A stretch of 44,608 nucleotides of DNA from JAXDLH01 sp034666705 (GTDB lineage: Bacteria > Chloroflexota > UBA6077 > SHYK01), in assembly GCA_034666705.1 (NCBI GenBank), contig JAXDLH010000488.1, forward strand, positions 1 through 44,608. The letters run 5' to 3'. A program made the position numbers and the translations under genes. The notes under the pieces are model-generated. The model made no database searches and was not told where the DNA came from. It saw only the letters and a list, made by a program, of their open reading frames with translations. This document shows, one piece after another, positions 35,708 through 43,828 of this stretch. Within the stretch, counting starts at the first letter, position 1; the number at the start of each line of letters is the position of its first letter.

Positions 35708-36895
35708 ATGGAGCTCCGATACGGCTTCATCAGTATGGACGACCACGTCCAGGAGCATCCGCGTGTCTGGCTCGATCGAGTGGCCTCATCCTGGGTCGCA
35801 CGTGTGCCGCACCTCGAGCGCCAGTCGGATGGCACCGACCGGTGGTTCCTGGACGGTGAGCCGCTGTCCCTTGCCAGCGCCGCGTCCGCGGCGGCGCTGA
35901 TGGCGGACCGCACCCGTGAGCCATTGCGGTGGGACGACGTCCCGCCTGCCGCGTACGTGCCTGCCGCGCGACTCCAGGCGATGGATGTGGATGGCGTAGA
36001 TGTCTCTGTGCTCTACCCCACGGTGCCTGGGATGGCCGGCGAGGTATTCGCGGCGCTGCGCGACTCGGCGCTCGAGCGTGTCTGTGTCGAGGCATACAAC
36101 GATTGGTTGGTCGATGAGTGGGCGGCCGCCAGCGAGCGCTTCGTGCCCCAGTGCATCGTGCCGCTATCGAGCATCGATGCTGCGGTGGCGGAGGCGCGGC
36201 GGGCTGTCAGCAGAGGTCATCGCGGCGTGCTCCTCCCCGCGATCCCCATGGATCTGCACGAGCTTCCCCACCTCAACGATGCGGCGTGGGACCCATTCTG
36301 GGCGACCTGTGAAGAGCTGCAGGTCCCGATCTGCTTCCATGCCGGCACGGCCAGCCGAATCGAGTTGGCGCCCCATGCGAGCTATACCCCGGCGTTGGCG
36401 GCCGCCCTGCGCGCCTTGACCCGCCCGGTCAGCACTGTCTTCGTGCTCATCAACTTCTTGCTCTCCCGCATTCTGCTGCGGCATCCGGGACTGCGCGCCG
36501 TGTTCGCGGAGAGCGGTATTGGCTGGGCGGCATACACGCTCGAGTATGCGGACCACCAGTTCGAGAAGGACCGGCTCTTCACGGAGTACGAGCTGAAGCC
36601 ATCTGAGATCTTCCAACGCCAGTGCTATCTCACCGCATCGTACGAGGATGCGAGCCTCGACACGCGGGCCTTCATCGGGATCGAGAACATTACGTGGGCC
36701 ACAAATTTTCCACTGGCGACCTCGACGTGGCCGAACACGCATACGACGGTGGCGCGCTGGGCGTCGCGGGTTACTGCCGACGAGCAGCGCAGTCTGCTAT
36801 GGGCCAATGCTGCGAAGCTGTATCGCATCGACGCATCGCGGGCGGAGGCAGATCCGGCATTGCAGCAAATGGCGGCGAGCCGGCCGCTTGACTGA
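35708..36895 (+). CDS. COG2159-type amidohydrolase, possible loss of catalytic Asp
   Basis: This 395-residue protein is a paralog of the amidohydrolase at 33495. It keeps Asp11/His13 (ISMDDHVQE) and His in CFHAGTAS, and AESGIGWAAYTLE. The motif equivalent to ESDYPH is ATNFPL: Asp becomes Asn333 and the following His becomes Leu. In ACMSD the corresponding Asp is a metal ligand and catalytic, so this protein may be inactive, or may act with a different chemistry. It lies 76 bp after the aldolase gene with AGGGGG 13 nt before ATG. Confidence 0.87.
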   Translation: MELRYGFISMDDHVQEHPRVWLDRVASSWVARVPHLERQSDGTDRWFLDGEPLSLASAASAAALMADRTREPLRWDDVPPAAYVPAARLQAMDVDGVDVSVLYPTVPGMAGEVFAALRDSALERVCVEAYNDWLVDEWAAASERFVPQCIVPLSSIDAAVAEARRAVSRGHRGVLLPAIPMDLHELPHLNDAAWDPFWATCEELQVPICFHAGTASRIELAPHASYTPALAAALRALTRPVSTVFVLINFLLSRILLRHPGLRAVFAESGIGWAAYTLEYADHQFEKDRLFTEYELKPSEIFQRQCYLTASYEDASLDTRAFIGIENITWATNFPLATSTWPNTHTTVARWASRVTADEQRSLLWANAAKLYRIDASRAEADPALQQMAASRPLD

Positions 36896-37035
36896 TCAAA
36901 TGGCTCATACCGGCAATGGGTCCTTCAAGTTGAGCGGCCGGCTCGCGGCGCTACCAGCGCCCCGCGCTGGCGTGGAATGCCGCGAGTCGGATGGGGATAT
37001 CCGTTAGCGACCCAGATCGCGGAAGGGAAACGTCG

Positions 37036-38757
37036 ATGACTGTGGCACGCGGTCGCAATCTATACCTGCTCGTGGCTCTGCTGCTCGGCGCCTGCGCGGC
37101 GCCCACATCGCCAGCGCGGCCTGCTGGCGGAGTGACGGAGGCGCCGAGCTCATCCGCTCCGCCTCAGACCCTCGTTTTCATCTCCCGCAACGAAGTGGAC
37201 AACATGGCCGCGCTCAGCGGTGTCGGGACCGGTACGGGCACGCTCCGGCGCTTCTTCAATGCCACCCTCACGGCATTTGACGACCGCGGTCTGCCGCAAC
37301 CATTCCTCGCCGAGGCGCTGCCCCAGCTCAATACCGAGAGCTGGAAGGTGCAGCCCGATGGCCGCATGGAGACGACCTACAGGCTGCGGCCGAACCTCAC
37401 CTGGCACGATGGCGTGGCGTTGACGGCCGATGATTTCGTGTTCGCCTACCGGGTCTACATGAACCCGGATCTGCAGAAGGGCAGTCCGAAGAACCCGCCC
37501 CAGAGCCTCATCGAGCAGCTCCGCGCTACCGATGACCGGACGCTCGTCATCGATTGGAGCCGTTCCTTCGCCGACGCGGGTGTGTTGGGGGAGGAGTTCC
37601 GCCCGTTGCCGCGCCACATCCTGGAGCCGGTGCTGCAGCAAGCAGATCCCTCGGCGTTCGACAACAATTCCTACTGGACGACAGCGTTCGTGGGCCTCGG
37701 CCCATTCCGCGTCGATCGCTGGGACCCAGGCGCTGTCATCGAGGGGGTCGCGTTCGACGGCTACGTATTTGGCCGACCGAAGCTCGACCGGGTGCGAGTG
37801 CTCTTTAACAGCGATCCGAACGCCGTCGTCGCAAATCTGCTCGCCGGCAGCGCGCACCTTGTGGCTGATACCACGCTCCGGTTCCAGTCGGCAGTCGTGC
37901 TCAAGCGGGAGTGGGAGGCGCGCGGCGGCGGCGGCACGGTGTACTTCACGCCGTTCCAGGTCCGGTATGCGCAGATCCAGCAGCGGCCCGATCTGGCGAA
38001 CCCACGCGCCGTACTCGACGTACGGGCCCGGAGGGCGCTCGCCTTTGCTACCGACCGCCAGGGGCTCGTCGATGGCCTGTTCGAGGGACAGGGAATCGTC
38101 GCCGATACGCTCGTCCCGCGGAATGCGGACCACTATGCGGCGGTCGATCAGGCAATTGCGAAATATCCATACGATCCGCGCCGCGCCGAGCAGTTGCTGA
38201 ATGAGCTTGGCTTCACCAGAGGCGCGGATGGATTCTTTGCCAGCCCAACCGATGGGCAGTTCACCCCCGAATGGCGGGCGACGGGCGGCGGCGATAGTGA
38301 GACGCAGCTAGCAATCCTCGTCGACGGTTTGCGACGCGCGGGCATCGACGCCCGCTCCTACATCTTTCCGCAGATTCAGGACGACGACCGTGAGGCGCGC
38401 GCCAGTTTCCCCGGCCTCTCGAATACCAGTACGACCGGCGTGCCGGAGCGCTGGTATCGGGGTCAGACCACCAGTGAGATCCCATCCGCTGCCAATTTCT
38501 GGAACGGCACGAACCGCGGGGGCTGGTCAAACGACGCGTACAGCCAGATCTACCGTACGTTCTCGAGCACCCTGGACCGGAGCGAGTTGAATCGACAGGT
38601 CGTTGAAATGACGCGCGTATTGAGCGAGCAAGTCGGAGTCATTCCGCTCTATTACAACCTGGACGTAGCCGCGCAGAGTGCCAGCTTGCAGGCGCCTCGT
38701 CTCGTGGCGCCGGATGCCTCGATCGGCTGGAACATCCAGGAGTGGCAGCTACGCTGA
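37036..38757 (+). CDS. SBP_bac_5 solute-binding lipoprotein (third paralog)
   Basis: This 573-residue binding protein has a lipoprotein signal (YLLVALLLGACAAP, Cys20). It carries FFNATLTAFDD, RLRPNLTWHDGVALTADDF, VRARRALAFATDRQGL and C-terminal VIPLYYNLDV, in the order seen in its two paralogs. It diverges most in the C-terminal third. ATG 37036 with AAGGGA 7-8 nt upstream is preferred over the in-frame start at 36991. It lies 140 bp after the second amidohydrolase; a weak hairpin (GGCGCT at 36947, AGCGCC at 36956) in that gap could end the preceding transcript. No permease is found downstream. Confidence 0.92.
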   Translation: MTVARGRNLYLLVALLLGACAAPTSPARPAGGVTEAPSSSAPPQTLVFISRNEVDNMAALSGVGTGTGTLRRFFNATLTAFDDRGLPQPFLAEALPQLNTESWKVQPDGRMETTYRLRPNLTWHDGVALTADDFVFAYRVYMNPDLQKGSPKNPPQSLIEQLRATDDRTLVIDWSRSFADAGVLGEEFRPLPRHILEPVLQQADPSAFDNNSYWTTAFVGLGPFRVDRWDPGAVIEGVAFDGYVFGRPKLDRVRVLFNSDPNAVVANLLAGSAHLVADTTLRFQSAVVLKREWEARGGGGTVYFTPFQVRYAQIQQRPDLANPRAVLDVRARRALAFATDRQGLVDGLFEGQGIVADTLVPRNADHYAAVDQAIAKYPYDPRRAEQLLNELGFTRGADGFFASPTDGQFTPEWRATGGGDSETQLAILVDGLRRAGIDARSYIFPQIQDDDREARASFPGLSNTSTTGVPERWYRGQTTSEIPSAANFWNGTNRGGWSNDAYSQIYRTFSSTLDRSELNRQVVEMTRVLSEQVGVIPLYYNLDVAAQSASLQAPRLVAPDASIGWNIQEWQLR

Positions 38758-38830
38758 TCCTTGAATCGCGACGTAAGGCGTGAGGTTTGCCGCTGACTTC
38801 GAATGCGCGAGCATCTCATCGTCTCTGTAG

Positions 38831-38856
38831 CGGCGACTCGAAATCGGCGACTCGAA
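38831..38856. repeat. 12-bp direct repeat before the ncRNA promoter
   Basis: CGGCGACTCGAA occurs at 38831-38842 and again, identical, at 38845-38856, a 14-bp period. It ends 3 bp before the -35 element, a place typical of activator sites. The binding protein is unknown. Confidence 0.65.
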
Positions 38857-38859
38857 TTC

Positions 38860-38888
38860 TTGACGCGAGACGCTTGTGGAAGTACGAT
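38860..38888 (+). promoter_or_regulatory. Sigma70-like promoter of the candidate ncRNA
   Basis: TTGACG (38860-38865, five of six) is followed by exactly 17 bp and TACGAT (38883-38888, four of six). Transcription would start near 38895. Confidence 0.65.
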
Positions 38889-38894
38889 CATAGT

Positions 38895-39191
38895 AGCCCT
38901 TGCGCAGGGAGCAACGACGAGGACACGACCGATGAGGAGATTTCCGATCATGCGGTACCGAGTCCTGCTCGGAGTCTGGCAGGTGGACAGATAGGGCCCC
39001 ATGGGGAATAGCCGTGGGGCCTCGTAGACCCGGGCGCACCCGTGAAGTCCGCTTCGAAGCGGTGGCGCGCAGCGCTGCCGGTAGCATCGATTGAGACCAG
39101 TCGGCGCAGGGTTTCCGTCCGGCTAACCAATACAAGCGCTGCACGAGCCAATCTGGCTCCAGAGGGCCTCCCCATAGTCGGGAGGCCCTCT
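38895..39191 (+). ncRNA. Candidate structured ncRNA or leader of unknown class
   Basis: About 300 bp between a good promoter and a perfect terminator contain no protein gene except a possible 14-codon peptide (38950-38994, MRYRVLLGVWQVDR). Hairpins visible include CCCT/AGGG near 38898, CCGAG-TCCTG-CTCGG (38959-38973), GGCCCC/GGGGCC around 38995-39022, and CCGCT-TCGA-AGCGG (about 39049-39062). AGCGCTGC occurs twice (about 39071 and 39136). I checked by eye for tmRNA, RNase P RNA, SRP RNA, T-box and common riboswitch cores and recognise none. Whether it is a trans-acting RNA or an attenuated leader of the oxidoreductase gene is not clear; that gene has its own promoter after the terminator, which favours an independent RNA. 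Confidence 0.5.
39161..39191 (+). terminator. Terminator hairpin of the candidate ncRNA
   Basis: A perfect 12-bp stem, AGAGGGCCTCCC (39161-39172) and its complement (39180-39191), has a 7-nt loop. GTCATGACC follows and there is no long U tract. Confidence 0.75.
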
Positions 39192-39239
39192 GTCATGACC
39201 TAGAGGTGGGGGCAATTTTTCCAAGCCTCGCGCCCTCGT

Positions 39240-39245
39240 TATAAT
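39240..39245 (+). promoter_or_regulatory. -10 element of the oxidoreductase gene
   Basis: A perfect TATAAT lies at 39240-39245. The -35 region (TTTTTC, 39216-39221, 18-bp spacing) is weak. The leader would be about 108 nt and contains two small hairpins (TCGAC/GTCGA and ACTCC/GGAGT). Confidence 0.55.
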
Positions 39246-39359
39246 GGGCGGGCAAACTCCGTAGTCGACTCCTGTCGAGCGTCTTTGTCTTTCGGGGTTG
39301 CCCCACGATCACTCCACGCATCAGGGGAGTATCGCGACCTTCGCTGGAAAGGAGACGGA

Positions 39360-40586
39360 GTGCCCGACTCGCGCCGCTACGTCGTGATTGGCAACGGCAT
39401 CGCCGGGACCACCGCCGCCGAGACACTTCGGAAGAACGATCCAGACTGTACGATCACGCTCTTCACGGGTGAGCCATATCCGCTTTACAACCGCGTCGCC
39501 CTTCCGCCAGCGCTCAAACTGAAAACGCCAATTCCCAAGGTCTTCATGAAGACGGTCGAGTTCCATGCGGATCGCGACATCGCGTTCCATCCGGAAACTC
39601 GCGTCACCGCCGTGGATCTGGACCGCCGCGTTGTCACAACGAACCGCGGCCATGAGGTGGCCTACGATAGCCTCCTTGTGGCCACGGGCGGGAAGCCAAA
39701 CGAGCTGACGGTCCCCGGCAGTGATGCCGATGGGGTGTGCTACTTTCAAACGCTCGACGATACGAAGCGGCTGCTCGACGAGATCGCCGAGGCCCGCTCG
39801 GCCGTGTCAATTGGGGGCAGCTACATCGCCTACGAGCTGGCCGAGGCGTTCCACGAGCGCGGACTCCATGTAACCTGGCTGATCCGCGGGCCGCATTTCT
39901 TGCACCGGATTCTGGACGAGAATGGCGGGCTGCTCGTGGATACGATTGCTCGCAAGCACGGTGTGGAGATGATCTACGAGGACTCGGCCGACCACCTCGA
40001 GACGAAGGATGGCCGGGTTGCCGGTGTAGTTACCAAGGCTGGGCGTCGCGCCGAGGCGGACATGGTGGGTTGCGGCCTGGGTTTGCGGTTGAGTCACGAT
40101 TTTCTGCCACGCGAACGAGTACGGATCGAGTACGGCGTCATCACCAACGAATATCTCGAGACCAATGCCGAAGGCGTCTACGCGGCGGGGGACATCGCCG
40201 AGTTCTACGACGCCGACGTGAATACGCACTACACGATGGGCACCTGGGCCAGCGCGACGAACCACGGCAAGGCCGCAGCGTTCAACATGGCTGGCGACCG
40301 CCGCCAGGTGAACGACGTTCGAACCTATACGACGACGTTGTTCGACTCGCGTATGACCGTGATCGGCGCAACCCCTGAGATTCCGATTCAACTTGAGAGC
40401 GTCTCGCACGCAGACTTCAAGGCCCCCGAGCCGAAGTCGTGGGCATACAAGCGGTTGTTCTTCTTCGACAAGCGGTTGGTCGGCGCGGTACTCATCGGCG
40501 ATATGCGCAGCAAGGTCGAGCTGGTCAACGTCATCCGGTCCAAGAGGCAGGTCTGGGATGATCGCGCTGCGCTGCTAGACCTCTAA
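39360..40586 (+). CDS. FAD-dependent pyridine-nucleotide oxidoreductase (rubredoxin/ferredoxin reductase-like)
   Basis: This protein of 408 residues has the FAD-binding Rossmann motif VVIGNGIAGTTAAETL near the N terminus, LLVATGGKPN, an NAD-binding region AVSIGGSYIAYELAEAF and the second FAD motif GVYAAGDIAEF. It resembles the flavoprotein reductases that serve rubredoxins, ferredoxins or nitrite reductase (NirB N-terminal part). It has no redox-active disulfide CxxC/CxxxxC. GTG 39360 with AAAGGAG (39348-39354) 5 nt upstream sets the start. It lies 35 bp before the paa-like genes and may be co-transcribed; a partner could be the Rieske fusion protein at 30318, which is a guess. Confidence 0.88.
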   Translation: MPDSRRYVVIGNGIAGTTAAETLRKNDPDCTITLFTGEPYPLYNRVALPPALKLKTPIPKVFMKTVEFHADRDIAFHPETRVTAVDLDRRVVTTNRGHEVAYDSLLVATGGKPNELTVPGSDADGVCYFQTLDDTKRLLDEIAEARSAVSIGGSYIAYELAEAFHERGLHVTWLIRGPHFLHRILDENGGLLVDTIARKHGVEMIYEDSADHLETKDGRVAGVVTKAGRRAEADMVGCGLGLRLSHDFLPRERVRIEYGVITNEYLETNAEGVYAAGDIAEFYDADVNTHYTMGTWASATNHGKAAAFNMAGDRRQVNDVRTYTTTLFDSRMTVIGATPEIPIQLESVSHADFKAPEPKSWAYKRLFFFDKRLVGAVLIGDMRSKVELVNVIRSKRQVWDDRAALLDL

Positions 40587-40621
40587 CGTTCAACCGCTCC
40601 ATCCAGCGATGAGGGATAGCG

Positions 40622-41395
40622 ATGAGCGAGCGCGAAGTACTTGTCGAACGCCAGGGTGCCATCGGCGTCGTGACCCTGAATCGCCCATCCGCGCTGAACG
40701 CGTTGAGCAATGCGCTCCTCGAGCAGCTCGTCGCGTTGCTCGAGGAGTTGGCAGGGGACGGGACGGTACGGGTTGCCGTCGTGACCGGCGGCCCAAGCGT
40801 GTTCGCTGCGGGCGCTGACCTGAAGCAGTTCGCCGCCTCAGACGCGGCCGCAACGCTCGGTTCCCCGCGCCCGGGGTTCTGGGATCGGCTGCGCAAGATC
40901 CCAATCCCCCTCGTGGCGGCGGTCAGTGGCTTCGCCCTCGGCGGCGGCTGCGAGCTCGCAATGGCGTGCGACTTAATTGTCGCTTCGGAGACGGCGCGGT
41001 TCGGCCAGCCCGAGATCAACGTTGGTCTCATCCCTGGTGCGGGCGGCACGCAGCGGCTGACGCGCGCCGTAGGCAAGGCGAAGGCGATGGAAATGGTGCT
41101 GACCGGTCGCGTGCTCACGGCCTACGACGCCGAACGGTACGGATTGGTCAATCGCGTGGTACCCGTTGAGGTGCTGGGCGAGGAGGCGTTGGCGCTGGCC
41201 AGAGAGATCGCGATGAAGCCGCCGTTGACTGCCCGACTCGCTAAAGAGGCGGTGCTCCAGGCGTTCGAGACCACCCTCGAGGCGGGGCTGGCCTACGAGC
41301 GCCGCGCGTTTGCGGTGCTCTTCGGGACGGAGGACGCGCACGAGGGGATGAACGCATTCCTGGAAAAGCGGGAGCCAACCTACCATGGCCGCTGA
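40622..41395 (+). CDS. paaF: 2,3-dehydroadipyl-CoA hydratase-like enoyl-CoA hydratase
   Basis: This crotonase of 257 residues is closely similar to E. coli PaaF: FAAGADLKQFAASDAAATL and GGGCELAMACD. Both catalytic glutamates are present (GGGCELA and GQPEINVGLIPGAGGTQR). In the phenylacetate pathway this enzyme hydrates 2,3-dehydroadipyl-CoA. The end (EGMNAFLEKREPTYHGR) is also family-like. It overlaps the next gene by 11 bp, a sign of tight coupling. Other short-chain enoyl-CoA hydratase use is possible, but the neighbours favour PaaF. Confidence 0.92.
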   Translation: MSEREVLVERQGAIGVVTLNRPSALNALSNALLEQLVALLEELAGDGTVRVAVVTGGPSVFAAGADLKQFAASDAAATLGSPRPGFWDRLRKIPIPLVAAVSGFALGGGCELAMACDLIVASETARFGQPEINVGLIPGAGGTQRLTRAVGKAKAMEMVLTGRVLTAYDAERYGLVNRVVPVEVLGEEALALAREIAMKPPLTARLAKEAVLQAFETTLEAGLAYERRAFAVLFGTEDAHEGMNAFLEKREPTYHGR

Positions 41396-42185
41396 CGAAC
41401 CACTGCTGCTCATCGAGCGTTCGAACCGGGTTGCGGTGCTCACGCTCAACCGCCCTGCCGTGCTGAATGCCTTTACCGACGCGTTGGTCGTGCAATTGAC
41501 CCAGGCGCTCCGCGACGCCGAGCGCGACGCCGACGTTGGCGCCGTCGTCATTACCGGCGCCGGTCGGGCTTTCTGCGCGGGCCAGGATCTCGGCGCGAGA
41601 CGCGAGATCTTCGCGCGCGGCGAGGTACCGCATCTTGGCGCGGGGCTGCGTGAACGGTACAAACCGATGATTCTGCGGATTCGCACGATGGAGAAGCCGG
41701 TGATCGCCGCGCTCAATGGGGTGGCGGCCGGTGCGGGGTGCGGCCTGGCGCTCGCCTGCGATCTGCGCACGGCGGCTCCATCCGCTTCGCTCGTGCTTTC
41801 GTTTGCCCGCGTGGGTCTTGCGCTCGACTCGGGCAGCTCGTTCTTCCTGCCGCGCATCGTGGGTCTCGGGCGGGCGTTGGAGCTCGCGTTCACCGGCGAT
41901 CCGGTTGATGCTGCCACGGCAGAGCGAATCGGGCTGGTGAACCGCGTGTATCCGCCAGAAGAGCTGATGCCCCGCACCATGGAGCTGGCCGAGAAGCTGG
42001 CCAATGGCGCCACCCGGGCCCTCGGGCTGATTAAGCGCGACATAAATCGCGCGCTTTCGATCGACGCGGAAGCGGCCCTCGAGTATGAGTCGTACCAGCA
42101 AGAAGTTGCAGGCCGCAGCGAGGACTATCACGAGGGAGTGATGGCGTTCCTCGAAAAGCGCACCCCGACGTATACCGGCAAATAG
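41385..42185 (+). CDS. paaG: PaaG-like ring-oxepin isomerase
   Basis: This crotonase of 266 residues resembles PaaG, the 1,2-epoxyphenylacetyl-CoA isomerase. It has the family's CAGQDLGARR, NGVAAGAGCGLALACD and the end AGRSEDYHEGVMAFLEKR. The catalytic Asp position of E. coli PaaG (LIPDCGG) corresponds to LALDSGSS, so Asp is kept; one Gly is changed. The usual first glutamate of hydratases is absent, in line with isomerase rather than hydratase activity. It starts inside the end of paaF and ends 10 bp before paaH. Confidence 0.9.
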   Translation: MAADEPLLLIERSNRVAVLTLNRPAVLNAFTDALVVQLTQALRDAERDADVGAVVITGAGRAFCAGQDLGARREIFARGEVPHLGAGLRERYKPMILRIRTMEKPVIAALNGVAAGAGCGLALACDLRTAAPSASLVLSFARVGLALDSGSSFFLPRIVGLGRALELAFTGDPVDAATAERIGLVNRVYPPEELMPRTMELAEKLANGATRALGLIKRDINRALSIDAEAALEYESYQQEVAGRSEDYHEGVMAFLEKRTPTYTGK

Positions 42186-42195
42186 GAGGCACAGA

Positions 42196-43033
<838 letters not shown>

Positions 43034-43041
<8 letters not shown>

Positions 43042-43828
43042 GCCCAGCGGCTCCCTGGGGGGCGAGCGGATCGTCGTGGTCGGGGACTCGCCTCTGGTAA
43101 CAGAGCTGGCGAAGGCGCTCGAGGGCGCAGGTGGCGAGGTCCGTCCATTCATCGTGCGGCACGCGGATCTGGCGGCACGGCCGGCGCGGCCCGTGGCGGG
43201 GCTTGGCGAAGCGTTGCGCGAGGCGACGCTGGGAATCGACATAACGACCGGTCCCGCAATTGAGAAGCGTGCGGTCGTGCGGCAGATCGACGAGATGCTT
43301 CCGGACCGAGCATACCTGCTGGCATTCGCATTGCCAGTCTCCGCAACCGAGATCGCGTCTTGGTGCAGGCAGCCGGAGCGGGTCTGTGGTTTTGGGTTTA
43401 TCCCGCCCTTTGGCGCGACCAAGCTCGTCGAGCTGGCGGGCGCCACGCAGACGGGCGATGCGGCACGCGAAGTCGCGGAGCGAGTGTTTGGCGCGCTCGA
43501 CCGCGAGACGGCGCGCGTGGGTGACGGTGTGGGGCTCGTGGCCGCCCGGGTGCTGACGTCGATCATCAACGAGGCAGCCTACGCATTGATGACCGGCATC
43601 GCGAGTGCTCAGGATATCGACGCGGCCGTCCGGCTCGGGGTGAATTACCCGCACGGCCCGCTCGAGTGGGCCGACCTGATCGGCATCGATCTGGTGTTCG
43701 CTATCATCAAGGGTATGCACGACGAAACGGGCGACGACCGTTATCGTCCAGCGCCGGTCCTCAGGCAGATGGTATTGGCGGGGCACACCGGGCGCATGGC
43801 CGGACGGGGGTTCTTTGACTACAGCTAA
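43034..43828 (+). CDS. Degenerate 3-hydroxyacyl-CoA dehydrogenase, detached C-terminal unit of PaaH
   Basis: This protein of 264 residues looks like the second half of PaaH/PaaC-type dehydrogenases. The NAD motif is broken (VVVGDSPLVTELA instead of GxGxxG), and the catalytic His is missing: GFGFIPPFGATKLVEL stands where others have GMHFFNPVP. The C-terminal helical domain is well kept: LTSIINEAAYALMTGIAS, LGVNYPHGPLEWADLIG and DRYRPAPVLRQM match blocks seen in the C-terminal region of PaaH. It overlaps paaH by 8 bp and probably forms a complex with it rather than acting as a dehydrogenase by itself. Confidence 0.85.

Noticed and set aside
38945..38960. GGTACCGC on the minus strand as a T-box core
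   Set aside because: No specifier stem, no matching terminator/antiterminator and no gene for it on that strand.
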